Positions 40,101 to 49,790 of a DNA stretch of 64,000 nt are shown here, one piece after another. The stretch spans positions 35,188,897 through 35,252,896 of the forward strand of contig NC_088172.1 in assembly GCF_028769735.1 (NCBI RefSeq). The letters run 5' to 3'. The stretch is from Zonotrichia leucophrys gambelii (Eukaryota > Chordata > Aves > Passeriformes > Passerellidae). Position numbers and translations under genes: made by a program. The stretch's first letter is position 1. Every line of letters starts with the position of its first letter. The notes beneath the pieces were generated by a model. The model saw only the letters and a list, made by a program, of their open reading frames with translations, was not told the DNA's origin and searched no databases.

Positions 40101-41036
40101 CTTGCACTCTGATGCCATAATTTTGCAATCATCCTGTTTACAGACTGGGACATTCAAGTGAAATTAGACCAGTGGGCCATGACCAAAGCTAAAAATAAAA
40201 TTGCAAGAAGACTGTGTAAAGCTACAGCTTTAATCCCTACAGAAAAAGGTAGGGCACCTTTTTCAATTTCAGAAGAATTTTAAGAACTCTTCTCTCCTTC
40301 TAACACAGCTTGAGACTCAGGAAAAGTATTGCTTTTAAGAAACTGTCCCACTGGAACTCAGGCCAGATACAGGGGCAGAGCACAGCCTAACTTCCCTGGC
40401 CTGCCACCAAAGAGAATGAGTTTATTATAGCAGGCAGAGGGAGAGGGGTCTGACAGACAGCTGGCCATCCAAGCACTCCATTATTAAAGACTGTTTGGCA
40501 GGATGCTTTGTTTGAAAGCTGTGTTTGTAAAAGCAGCCTCCAACCACCAGCATCTGCATTAACTATCAGTTTTATGAAGTACTAACTGCTTCACAATGTC
40601 ATTGACACAAAGCAAGCTTAGCCCTCTTCCTATTTGAAGGAGAAAGAAAAAAACAACTCCTGGGGTTATTTAATTTTTTCCAAACATATGTTGTGAAAGG
40701 CCTCACAGCAGTTTGAACAAACTCTCAGAGCTACAGCTAGAGTCATGCTGAGACTTTCTCTTCTGCAAAGAAAAAGCTGAAGCCTTTTTGCTTTCATCAG
40801 GAGAAACAATGAGCATGGAGCAGGCTGATACAGGTAAACCTTTTCTTGTCTGGGCTACCATGAAGGTAGAACCAAGGAAGACTTTAGTAGTATAATAGGT
40901 GCATTTTCTTGCAGTAGTAAATCCAGGCAGAACACACATGTAGGAAGTTAATACAGTTTTATTACCAGAGCTCTGGCACCTACACCTCTCTCCAACAGCC
41001 AGTCCAATTTCCAGCTGCTCTGTAGCTGTCAAACTC
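37186..41036. other. Gene-free stretch; poly(T) runs and a GC-richer patch
   Basis: No gene or transposon recognised. A T10 run occurs near 39840-39850 and T13 at 40003-40015. A GC-richer patch at 39297-39450 contains no frame or CpG cluster that I can assign. The largest frame, 112 codons minus at 40703-41041, overlaps the CR1 tail start only at its end and shows no domain. Confidence 0.5.
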
Positions 41037-41294
41037 ATCATAGAATAACTGAGTTATTTGTGTTGGAAAGGACCTGAAAAATCACCTCTTTCCTACCCCC
41101 TGCCATGGGCAAGGACACCTTCCAATAGATCATGTTATGCCAAGCCCCATCCAACCTGGTCTTGAACACTTCCAGGTATGGGGCAGGCAAAACTTCCCGG
41201 GCAATCTATTCCACCACATCACCACCCTCAGAGTACATAATTTGGTCCTAATATCCAATCTAAACATACTGTCTTTCAGTTTAAACCAGCTACC
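41037..41294 (-). mobile_element. CR1 LINE 3' fragment, part 1 (split copy)
   Basis: Antisense CR1 terminus starting at ATCATAGAATAACTGAG. It continues through TTGGAAAGGACCTGAAAAATCA, CCCCTGCCATGGGCAAGGACA, CCAACCTGGTCTTGAACACT and the ATCCAATCTAAACATACTGTC / TTTCAGTTTAAACCA block. The CR1 text stops here, in the middle of a well-known block, and resumes at about 41837 with CCCTATCACTG. The copy has therefore been interrupted by a later insert. Confidence 0.88.
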
Positions 41295-41836
41295 TGCTGT
41301 GAAGCACCAGTTCATACACCAAGGCCAGGTATTTCTATTTTTGTTCCAGTTTGTGCAGAGTAGGGATTTTGGTGGTAACCCTGCTGGCTCCCTGATTATC
41401 AAAAGTTTACACTAATTATACCTTTTAATGAAGGCATAATCATTCATTGGTTACAAATTATATAACTTTTCTATTAATTAGTACCCCAAACCCGTATTTT
41501 CTGGTTCTGTCTCTTGTTTCTCATGTTAATTAGCCCACAGGTCCAGTTCTTCTCTCCACTTGAGTTGGGAGGCTGTTCTGAGTAGGTGGCCAATGAGTTG
41601 GTGGTTGCAATCTCCCACAGCCAGAATTACTTTCACTCAGTTTTGGTTCAGTTCTCTGCCTTCACTCTTGGTGGCTGCTGTCCAGACAGCCCATTTGTCC
41701 TGGGATTGCCTTTTTATTCCTTAAAACAACATTCACAATGCAATTGCTTAATCATAACTGGCCAGCTATAGCTACATTAACACCTGAAAACAATTGCAAA
41801 TTTTTATTTATATCTTAAGGGACTCGAGCCATTTTG
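41295..41836. mobile_element. Unidentified insert inside CR1, possibly an LTR
   Basis: About 540 bp with no CR1 similarity separates the two halves of one CR1 copy. TACC occurs at both junctions (41291-41294 and 41837-41840) and may be a 4-bp target duplication. The plus-strand left edge begins TG, but the right edge does not end CA, so LTR status is only suggested. In favour of an LTR are the length and, on the minus strand, a TTAAAAGGTATAAT element and a GGAATAAAAAGG site. No coding frame is present. Boundaries could shift by about 10 bp because the CR1 text at both junctions is diverged. Confidence 0.5.
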
Positions 41837-41945
41837 TACCCCTATCACTGAAGGTCCTTGTAAATAGTCTCTCTCCATCTTTCTTGCAGGTTTTCTTCAG
41901 GTACTGGAAAGCACCTATAAGGAAAATCCTCTTCATGGAAGGGGG
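41837..41945 (-). mobile_element. CR1 LINE 3' fragment, part 2 (split copy)
   Basis: CCCCTATCACTGAAGGTCCTTGTAAAT, then TCTCTCTCCATCTTTCTTGCAGG, then TTCAGGTACTGGAAAGC and CTATAAGGAAAATCCTCTTC. In an intact CR1 this text follows the block at which part 1 ends. Similarity fades after about 41945. Together the two parts represent roughly 370 bp of CR1. Confidence 0.85.
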
Positions 41946-42249
41946 AATAATGACAAGAAGGCAAGATTCCTGCCGCAGAACTTCTACTTCCTTATAGAAG
42001 TACCCAAAGCTCTTGGCCATTCAACTTACATTATTTAGAGATTTCTGAGCAATGCTGTCAAAGCTGTAAATATTTGAGCTCCTCTGAGTGGATATTTTTT
42101 GCCTTTCCCATGCTTAAAACTAAAAATTACTCAGATCCATATGCAGACTTGTAAAACCTTTGTGTTGCTCTTTTCCTAAAGGTATGTTTGGAATCAGTCA
42201 AGTCATTGCCCAATCCATCTGTCCTCTGCCAAGGGTACATCTACCTTCC

Positions 42250-42265
42250 CACACACACACACACA
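42250..42265 (+). repeat. (CA)8 microsatellite
   Basis: Eight uninterrupted CA units, 17 bp before the left arm of the palindrome at 42283. Confidence 0.9.
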
Positions 42266-42282
42266 TAAATACAGCACATAAG

Positions 42283-42440
42283 CATACAGAATGTGCAGAT
42301 GAAAATGTAAACTTGCTCCCACATGAGGGAGAATGCTCCTTATCCCATTTATGATGAGGCCAACCTCATCATAGATGGGATAAGGAGCATTCTCCCTCAT
42401 GTGGGAGCAAGTTTACATTTTTGTCTGCACATTCTGTATG
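42283..42440. repeat. Near-perfect 158-bp palindrome (77-bp arms, 4-bp loop)
   Basis: The left arm 42283-42359 and right arm 42364-42440 are reverse complements at 74 of 77 positions, with no gaps. They are separated by the 4-base loop CCAA (42360-42363). The arms begin CATACAGAATGTGCAG and end ATGATGAGG. The three differences are all transitions, and in a plus-strand RNA all three would be G-U pairs, so such an RNA could fold into an unbroken 77-bp stem. TAAG lies immediately outside each arm (42279-42282 and 42441-42444). Arm sequences do not match any other repeat in the window. Possible explanations are a palindromic (MITE-like) insertion, a replication template switch, a hairpin RNA locus, or an assembly artefact. 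Short frames crossing it (42160-42354 plus; 42203-42400 minus) are incidental. Confidence 0.95.
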
Positions 42441-42444
42441 TAAG

Positions 42445-45406
42445 CATGGCCATTCAGTGAGAAGACCCCACACCACTTCATGTGGAGCTTCTCTACATTC
42501 CACTAGGACATGGATGGGCTACAAGAGAAGAACCACAGGAGTGGGGAAGTGATTGGAATGAATCATCACTTTGTTCAGTAGCAAAATGTGGCCACAGTTC
42601 AGCAAGTTCACATTCATATCACAGCCAAGTTCAGCATTCAGTCTCTTGGTGGACTATATTTGTGCTCTGTCTATGGTTAATGAAAAGACAGCACCTCTAC
42701 TTGAAACCAGCAGGATTCTGGTAGGATTCTCAGGGCTGACACTGGGCACAGTCATATCCTCCCTAAAACTTGGGAATTTCCCTCCATTCTCTGACTCCCC
42801 TGGAGAGCAATATCTGTAGGTTTGGCACACTCCAGACCACCTTCAGAATCTAATCCATCTTGTTTATCCTAGACACCTATCTTACAAACCGAACCACCCA
42901 CCTATATTTCAGTAGACTGTAGATGACTCACTGGACAGCTAAACTCAGCTGAAATGAATTCCATCTGAAATGTTCTGCAGGATCAGACTCTATTTTACAA
43001 TTACATGGTATTGTAGGAGTTTGAAGTTTTTATCTGAATTAAAAAAAAAAGGAAGAAAAGAAATCAAAGAAAAACTATAAGAACTTGTGCTTTTAAGCTT
43101 AAGACCCTAAATACACCAAAGCTGTGAATATTTTCAGTAATCCATTTTCTGCAGCGGTAGGAACATGTTGACTTCCTCTATTAAGTATTATAATTGGTAA
43201 GAAAATGAAACAGAACAGAACAAAAGGTCTTTGGATGCCGTGTTAGCTATCACCTCCAAGAATAATTTTGATCTTGCAATTGTAATAGCCAATCTACAGC
43301 ACAGAATTTATATAAGACATTTTTGGCTGGTTTATGAGAGAAAAATCTTGGCATTCTCATAAACATCCATGTATGTGTCTTAAAAGCAATGTTTGTAATT
43401 TACATAAACTAAATAAGGTAAATTGGAAATTTCAGCTCTAAGGCAAAAAATGTCTAAGAGGCAATTTCAGATTGATCTAAATGCCAGAAGGACTAAAGTC
43501 TACAAAAATATTGTACCTTTCTTTAAAATGATAATACCTCAAACCTGAGCACACACACACATACACACTGCACAGACTCCTGTACCTGTCACCTCCTCCT
43601 GTTCAAAACCAGAGAATTTTGTGCCAATGTACTATTCTTTCTGCACTCCAAGCATCTTTTTGAGCCTAGTCATTTTAAAAGCTGGTCCACTGTATCTTTC
43701 TGCTCCTCCTTTTGATTTCAGTGCTGTAAATTGTCAGGTAGACCTGTAACAAAAGGTCACACTGTCGAGTGTTTGCCGTCTGGACCAAGCCGGACCTGAG
43801 CAGCTCCCGGCCATAGATCCTCTGGAAAGTTCTCAATTATGTTGCTCTAATGCAGCCTGATTCCCGGGTCTTCTTCCTAGATAATGCTCAGGTCAGTCAC
43901 TCACCATTTTTTTTCCATTCTGGTGTTGTCAAATCTGGAGTATGCAAATCCCTTTTTTTTTCTCCCCAATGTGATAATCATTCTCTTTTGTTAGGCACCC
44001 TGCCTGTGCATCTGCAGCCAGATAAAAGGAAATCAAATTGGATCAAAAAGATGATTAAACCAAATGTCACTGTTTCACACCCACCTTGACATCTCTTCAA
44101 AAGGCAATAAATTATCAGAGGACTCCACAGGGAAGAATGGAGTCTGGACAAATAAAGATTTACCGTTCAAGTTTCTCTGACTTCGCAAAGGAAAATTAGA
44201 GAAATTCATTAAACACCAAAGTGTTTTGAGGGTTATTCATGGGACATTTTATGTTGCTTTAGTAGCTCATGGCCATTATTTTAAAAATTACATTAAAAGC
44301 AAGAAAAGAAAAGAACAGAGTTTAGCTCTGAGGTTTATTCCTGTTAAGTATGCAAATGAAATTCACATAGATTTCTAAAGGGATATTTATTGTGTTGAAA
44401 ATAATAAGTAAAAGTTTCAAAATGGTTCTTCTTTCATATCCCTGTGCTTACAAAAGTCCATTTACTGTAAAGGACAGTTAGTAAAGGTGTGTTTTATTTC
44501 AGACTATAAATAGCTGAACTTTGCTAGTTCTCTCAGAGGGACACCATGAGACAGTTGCTTAGATCACACACTCGATGCTAAGGAGCATAAAATCCCAAGC
44601 CCTCCAGATAAAAAAACTTTATTTTTTTTTCTTTTAAAGGTATTGGGTATTCAGGCTATGTGCAGACCATGTACTCCTCTTCTTTTTCTAAATATAGTGT
44701 GTCTGATTGCATGTTCATCCAATAAGAATGATGAATCAAATATATTTGAAATTGAAAATGAACAAATTTCACTGAAGGTTAAATTTTAAATACTATCTCA
44801 AATTCCACCTATCAGAGTCACATCCTGAAGTGCTGCAGAGCAAGAAATATCTATTCAGACAGGAAAGGGGGAATAAACACCTTAAATCAGAAAAGATAAC
44901 AGGGAACTTCAAAAAATGTTTTTGTTCTGCCACTTATTTCCCATGTGGTCTTGGTTTATTGCCTATATTTTTACCACAAATTTCCAATAAATAAACCAAA
45001 ACATAATCCCATCTGGTTTCTGAGACGTTTAGTGTTCATAAAATAGTAGCTCAATCAATCACTGATGTTACAGGAATACCAGACATTATTAAGAGTAACG
45101 TGAAAAATGAGCAGGAAATCACCTTTTCAAGAAGTTTGGCGTTTATTTTGCCTTCTCTATTTGCTAAATTCCAATGTTATGTAAATAACCCCTCCAGATG
45201 AGTTAATAAAAATACTACCCTCATCCTGGTTTCCATTTCTGATGCCAAGGACACTTCTTATGCTCTGCAAGAAACGAGACAGGCTGGTGAGGAAGCAGCT
45301 CACTGTACCCCGAGGTCTGCTTGAAGGAGCAGATGCTGCCAGGCTGACACAGAAAAGAAGGGAGTAGAAAAGCACTGAAGGTCTTATGTTTAGGAAACAA
45401 CGTCCC
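42445..45406. other. Gene-free stretch with a CA tract
   Basis: No gene or transposon recognised. A (CA)6 tract lies at 43550-43561. A small patch at 43764-43810 contains several CpGs in otherwise CpG-poor DNA, without a frame or promoter element that I can support. The minus frame at 45157-45423 is discussed among the rejected items. Confidence 0.5.
43550..43568 (+). repeat. Short CA tract, (CA)6 plus imperfect extension
   Basis: Six CA units, then TACACAC. Confidence 0.75.
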
Positions 45407-45468
45407 CTGACTAAACATTTCAAAGTAAATAAACCAGCTGACTAAACATTTCAAAGGAAATAAACCAC
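45407..45468 (+). repeat. 31-bp tandem duplication, two copies
   Basis: Units 45407-45437 and 45438-45468 both start CTGACTAAACATTTCAAAG and are adjacent with no spacer. They differ at two positions (T/G within AAAGTAAAT versus AAAGGAAAT, and the last base G/C). This is a simple local duplication, recent enough to keep 29 of 31 matches. Confidence 0.92.
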
Positions 45469-45888
45469 CTGTTTTTGAAGATACGAGGCAAAAACACATA
45501 CACATTTTCAAGATGAGAGGCAGAATTCTTACATGGAAAATGAGCAAAATTTCCTTAGAAGTCTGATGGCATTTCCCCCAAGTGGCAGGAAACAACTGGC
45601 TTGGGACAGCCAGCTGAGAGCCCCATCACAGCTGCTCAGAATGAAACTTCTCTCAGAGCTTGGCTAGAAGGATACAATTTTTTGAAAATTGAAACCATAG
45701 AGGACTACAGGAGATAGAAAGCATTTGTAGAAACTTCAATGTGCATCACCAGTGGATGGATGATTGTTGCTAGTGCCAAGAGCACACAAAGACAGGTGTA
45801 ACCAGGTGGGACCTGCCTGACCAGTAGGCTTGTCCTGGCAGAACAGAAATGGTGGGAAGAGATATCTCAGCTAGTAAACAAAAACCAG

Positions 45889-46020
45889 TCATGGAACATT
45901 CTGAGTTGGGAGGGACCCACATGGATCATTGAGTCCAACTCCTGGCTCCTTGAGGGCAGGCTAAAACTCAAGCCATGTATCCAAAAGCCAGGAGGTGGTG
46001 TTGAAACACTTCTTGAACAC
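45889..46020 (-). mobile_element. CR1 LINE 3' fragment, minus-strand half of a back-to-back pair
   Basis: The segment GGAACATTCTGAGTTGGGAGGGACC, then ACATGGATCATTGAGTCCAACTCCTGG, is an antisense CR1 terminus. It is followed by a decayed CAAGCCATGTATCCAAAAGCC stretch and TTGAAACACTTCTTGAACAC. It has no octamer repeats at its outer edge and ends abruptly at about 46020, where plus-strand CR1 sequence begins. Confidence 0.8.
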
Positions 46021-46247
46021 TAAAAATTTCTTCATGGAAAGGGTTGTCAGGCACTGGAACAGGTTGCCAATGGGAGTAGTGGAGTCACCATCCATGGAAG
46101 TGTTCAAAAATGTGTGGCTATAGCACTTGAGGACATGGTTTAATGGTGAACATTTAGTGGTGAAACACCATTCAAGGTGGTTGACAATTGGTCTTGGTGA
46201 TCTTAGAGATCTTTTCCAGTCCTAACATTTCTGTGATTCTATGAGTT
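46021..46247 (+). mobile_element. CR1 LINE 3' fragment, plus-strand half of a back-to-back pair
   Basis: Sense CR1 3' end: AAAAATTTCTTCATGGAAAGGGTTGTCAGG, then CACTGGAACAGGTTGCC, GTGGAGTCACCATCCATGGAAG, GGACATGGTTTAATGG, GATCTTAGAGATCTTTTCCAGTCC, ending CTGTGATTCTATGAG, the CR1 terminal octamer region. It is well preserved. Its 5' break abuts the minus-strand fragment directly. Confidence 0.9.
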
Positions 46248-48559
46248 ATGAAAGAGAGATTTTCATGGTTTCACTTTGTAGAGTGAAGTGCAGACTGTCA
46301 GAAAGACACAAAAGTTGATGTTTTGTAAGCGTACATGAATGGAACCACAGATCATGAACACAAATGCAACCAGAGGTCATGAACAGAGCCACTGGGCACT
46401 GAGGGTAAGGCTCAGCTGCTGAGACACCCAGAACTGGATGAGGCACTTCAGCTAAGACAACGACCTGTGGGAGACCTGCCCCCTTCCAGACCATCAGCTG
46501 GAGATGAACACCAATATCCTGGGCACCTCATGTGTTCTTCTATCTTCATGTGGGCTTCTATTGATGCAATTTCTTCCTTGTGAACAAAACACCCTTGGGC
46601 GAGGAACAAAAATGCTATAATCAAAGCTCTCTGAATAGCCACTCAAAGAGTGGAATTAAAGAAATCCTGAAGAGAAAAGACAGAAGTAATGTCAACTATT
46701 TTAGGAATGTTGATGACTCAGCCCAGTACTTGCAAAGCCACCTTAATTACCTGGAAATTTCTATCAGACTGTATGTCTCCTAAATAAAAGGGGTTTAGAG
46801 ACTTTTTTCAATATCCTCTCAGTAAGCCCAGACATAATAATAACCTGTTTGATCCAAAGTCAAATTTGAAATACACTCAAAATAGACACCTACCTAACTA
46901 TGATTTTATTTTTAAGTTTAAACCATCTTAATAACTATATTTTCATTCCATAACACTTGAGTCTTATTTGCAGACAAGAAGAAAATTGTACCAGATAATT
47001 TAAAAGAAGTGAGAAAGGAATAGTTCCATGTTAAAGAGGTTATAATCAGAATATAAAAGAGGAGACAGCAGATGGGTGTTCTCTGATGGAAGGATGCAGA
47101 GAAATGATAAGGCAGAAGTTGTTAATTATAAATGAAGATGGAGTTAGTGGAAATAAAGTCAAACCTTCATCGCTTTTTTGATGGCACCACAGAAAATACT
47201 TTTTTAAAAGAGCATTTTAAAGCAAGTGATGTGATAATTTTGGCTATATTTCTGTTATGTTACAATGAATTGGAAAAAGATTAAGTATACTTCAGAATTT
47301 ACCATTTGGAGGATGAGGAATGATATGAAGGTCCAATACAAAATTATTTCAGAAATATCAGCGGTAGTAAAAAGACCAGAGGTAGGATAAACATGAAAGT
47401 GAGCAACACAGTCAGCTAGTTTCTAGCAGCTTTGACAAAGGGGTTCTAGTGGAGAGACTTTAAAATACAGCACACCTTTTATATGTTAATTCAGAAGTGA
47501 ACATGCAGCTTTTACAGTAAATAAAGTTAGGCCTCATATAGGATCTCTTCTTACAACTCCATTTTTATCAATGAAATTAATATACCTTTTAGACACATGA
47601 AAAATTCTTTTATAATTAAGTTTAATATCACTGAAGTCAAGAGAATCATCTTCATTCATTTCAGAACTAGACTTTATAAAAGAACACCTGCATTTCTTTT
47701 TATTCAATAAATAAGTCAGACTTTATTTGATTTAATTTTACAAAGGATAATGAGCCATGGAAACATTAAGATGTTGGAGGTTTGCCCCCAAACCTCTGGG
47801 GTTTACCATAGGATCAAAACAGAATTTGGTGATTTTCTCCCAAAAGTGCTTTTTTCATTGAAATGTCAAATCATTTTGCAGCATTGAACTCTGGAGATAA
47901 AACCTGTAGCACTTATTGAAGATAGTGCACATAGAATGTAACTCTTCTCCTTGGTCATCTTTGTTCCTTAAAACACTTGGGGAGGCAGAGGAAAAATACA
48001 TCCCAAAAGTCATGCTATCCATTCTTGGAGTTCTTCCCAGAATAAAACTGTCAGAAGGATCTTGCTGTTTCTCACTGCTTTTAAGCAGGTGTGGAGCTCA
48101 GTGCAGAGAGCACATCCAATAATGCAGAGCACATCCAATCCCACTGCAGTCTGAAAAGAGCTGCAAGGCTTGTGACACCTGCAAAAGTGCCAGTCTGCAG
48201 AAATGGAAAGCACCTGGTTTGAAAAGTTTTAAGCCCTGTTTTTCAGAAGATGGCAATAAACTTCCCTGACAAGCCAACAAAACTGAAATCCCAGGTACCT
48301 TCAGGAGAGGGTTCCTCTCCCAAGGAAACATCAGGACAAATGGCAGCCCTGAATGAATGTTTGCAGTAAAATGACATTTTTCTTACACTTACCACAATTA
48401 TTTCAGGTCTGTTAAAATAGCACTGAGAAGACAGACATAACTCCTCAGTGTACAAATGCTTAACAAAAAGAAGTAACTGGACCTCAGCCTAAATATAGAA
48501 AATACCCAAGGAGTGAGCAAAGAGGGATGCTGGGGATGGGAAGCTGAGATAAAGAAAGA
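46248..48559. other. Gene-free stretch with a short direct repeat
   Basis: No gene or transposon recognised. Two partly matching copies of a 19- to 20-bp sequence sharing GAGCACATCCAAT lie at 48101-48120 and 48121-48139. An 8-bp-stem hairpin (GAGGTTTG / CAAACCTC) lies near 47778-47800. Confidence 0.5.
48101..48139 (+). repeat. Short imperfect tandem duplication
   Basis: GTGCAGAGAGCACATCCAAT is followed immediately by AATGCAGAGCACATCCAAT. The 3' 13 bases (GAGCACATCCAAT) are identical. Two copies only. Confidence 0.7.
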
Positions 48560-48645
48560 CTATTTCACTTGCCTGAGGTAACCAGGCTTAGAACTGAACA
48601 GAAATTTCCCGACTCTCACACCAATGTCTTAACCACAAAGTTAAT
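48560..48645 (-). mobile_element. MIR/CORE-SINE relic, antisense
   Basis: TTCACTTGCCTGAGGTAACCAGG, then TTAGAACTGAACAGAAATTTCCCGACTC, then CCAATGTCTTAACCACAAAGTTAATGC. This is the usual antisense order of an old amniote MIR-type SINE: body, then the TCTCCCGAGTC region, then the tRNA-like B/A box zone CTTAACCAC. About 85 bp remain, strongly diverged. Confidence 0.65.
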
Positions 48646-49754
48646 GCTCTGCTGATCTCTATTTTATCCTTCATAACTTTTAAAAAATCCCATTCCTATC
48701 AGGCTTCATTTTCTCACTGCTTTGACGGAGCACAAGGGTGAAATACTGCAGGGTAGGCAGGTAGATGAATTGTATTGAAGTTAGACTACACTAGGAAAAT
48801 ATGTTTGTCCTTTAACAGTGAAAGATGCATTTTTCATTCAGGCAACCCAAAAAAAAAGTCTTTTTTGTTACATATTGAATGTAGCTGAAAGTGAATATAT
48901 TTCCTTATACACCTGTGCTCAGAGAAAGCAAAGGCTAAGTAATGGATCTAGCCAGTTCGTCCTATGCAGCTTGTTAGGAGCTTCCTCAGTTTCTTATAAT
49001 TTCTTCTCTCATAATTTCCACAAAATTGACAGAGACATTTGTCCTCACTGAGAATTGAGGCCAGACTAGAAATGCAGTTATTTTAAAGACAAGTTTATGC
49101 TGAGTTTTTCAAATGTAGCAACACTAAAATATTATATACCCCTGAAATACAAGGCTTTTCACCGCACATTACTATAAGAAATTTTGTCATAAACTGACAA
49201 GCAAATGTTTTATTAAACCTGTTGGAATTCATTGTTAAATAACAATGTTCAACATTTATATCCTTAAATCTCTACACCTACACAAACCACCAAATCTTGC
49301 AACACAAGTGGATCAATTTTTCTTTCATTGCTATTACTAAATCTGCCTTACAACATGCAGCACTGAGGCTCAATTTCCCACCTTCCATTTGCCAAAAGGT
49401 GCAGATTTATTGCATCATACAAAATTAAAAAGACACGGATTTAACTTAACAGCCCTGACTTGCCATGCATGTGCTCCTATGCCACGTGTCAGCTCCTCTC
49501 TTCTCCTCTGATCCACCTCACTACTGATCAAGCCCACAAAACACTCAGCTCTCGGACCAGTGGAGACATTTGCTGTAAAGACAGGAATTTTTGCTTCTCC
49601 TTGCATATCCAGCATCCACAACTTGGTAAAGCTCAGATGTTTTTTCTGAGAACAGGATGTTATCACATCACCTAAAATTTTGAGGAGTATTTAGGGAGTG
49701 CATAATTTCTGTGAAGGTGATGCAAGACATGAATTTCAGGAAATACGGTCCTGA

Positions 49755-49790
<36 letters not shown>

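Noticed and set aside
45157..45423. 88-codon minus frame with a hydrophobic N-terminus resembling a signal peptide
   Set aside because: No recognisable mature peptide, cysteine pattern or cleavage-pair motif. Its neighbour in another frame is equally long, and a 31-bp tandem duplication lies at its start. A chance frame is likelier; conservation in other birds could overturn this.
49000..49790. Processed pseudogene ending in the A33 tract
   Set aside because: No open or decayed coding sequence, poly(A) signal or flanking target duplication could be found.
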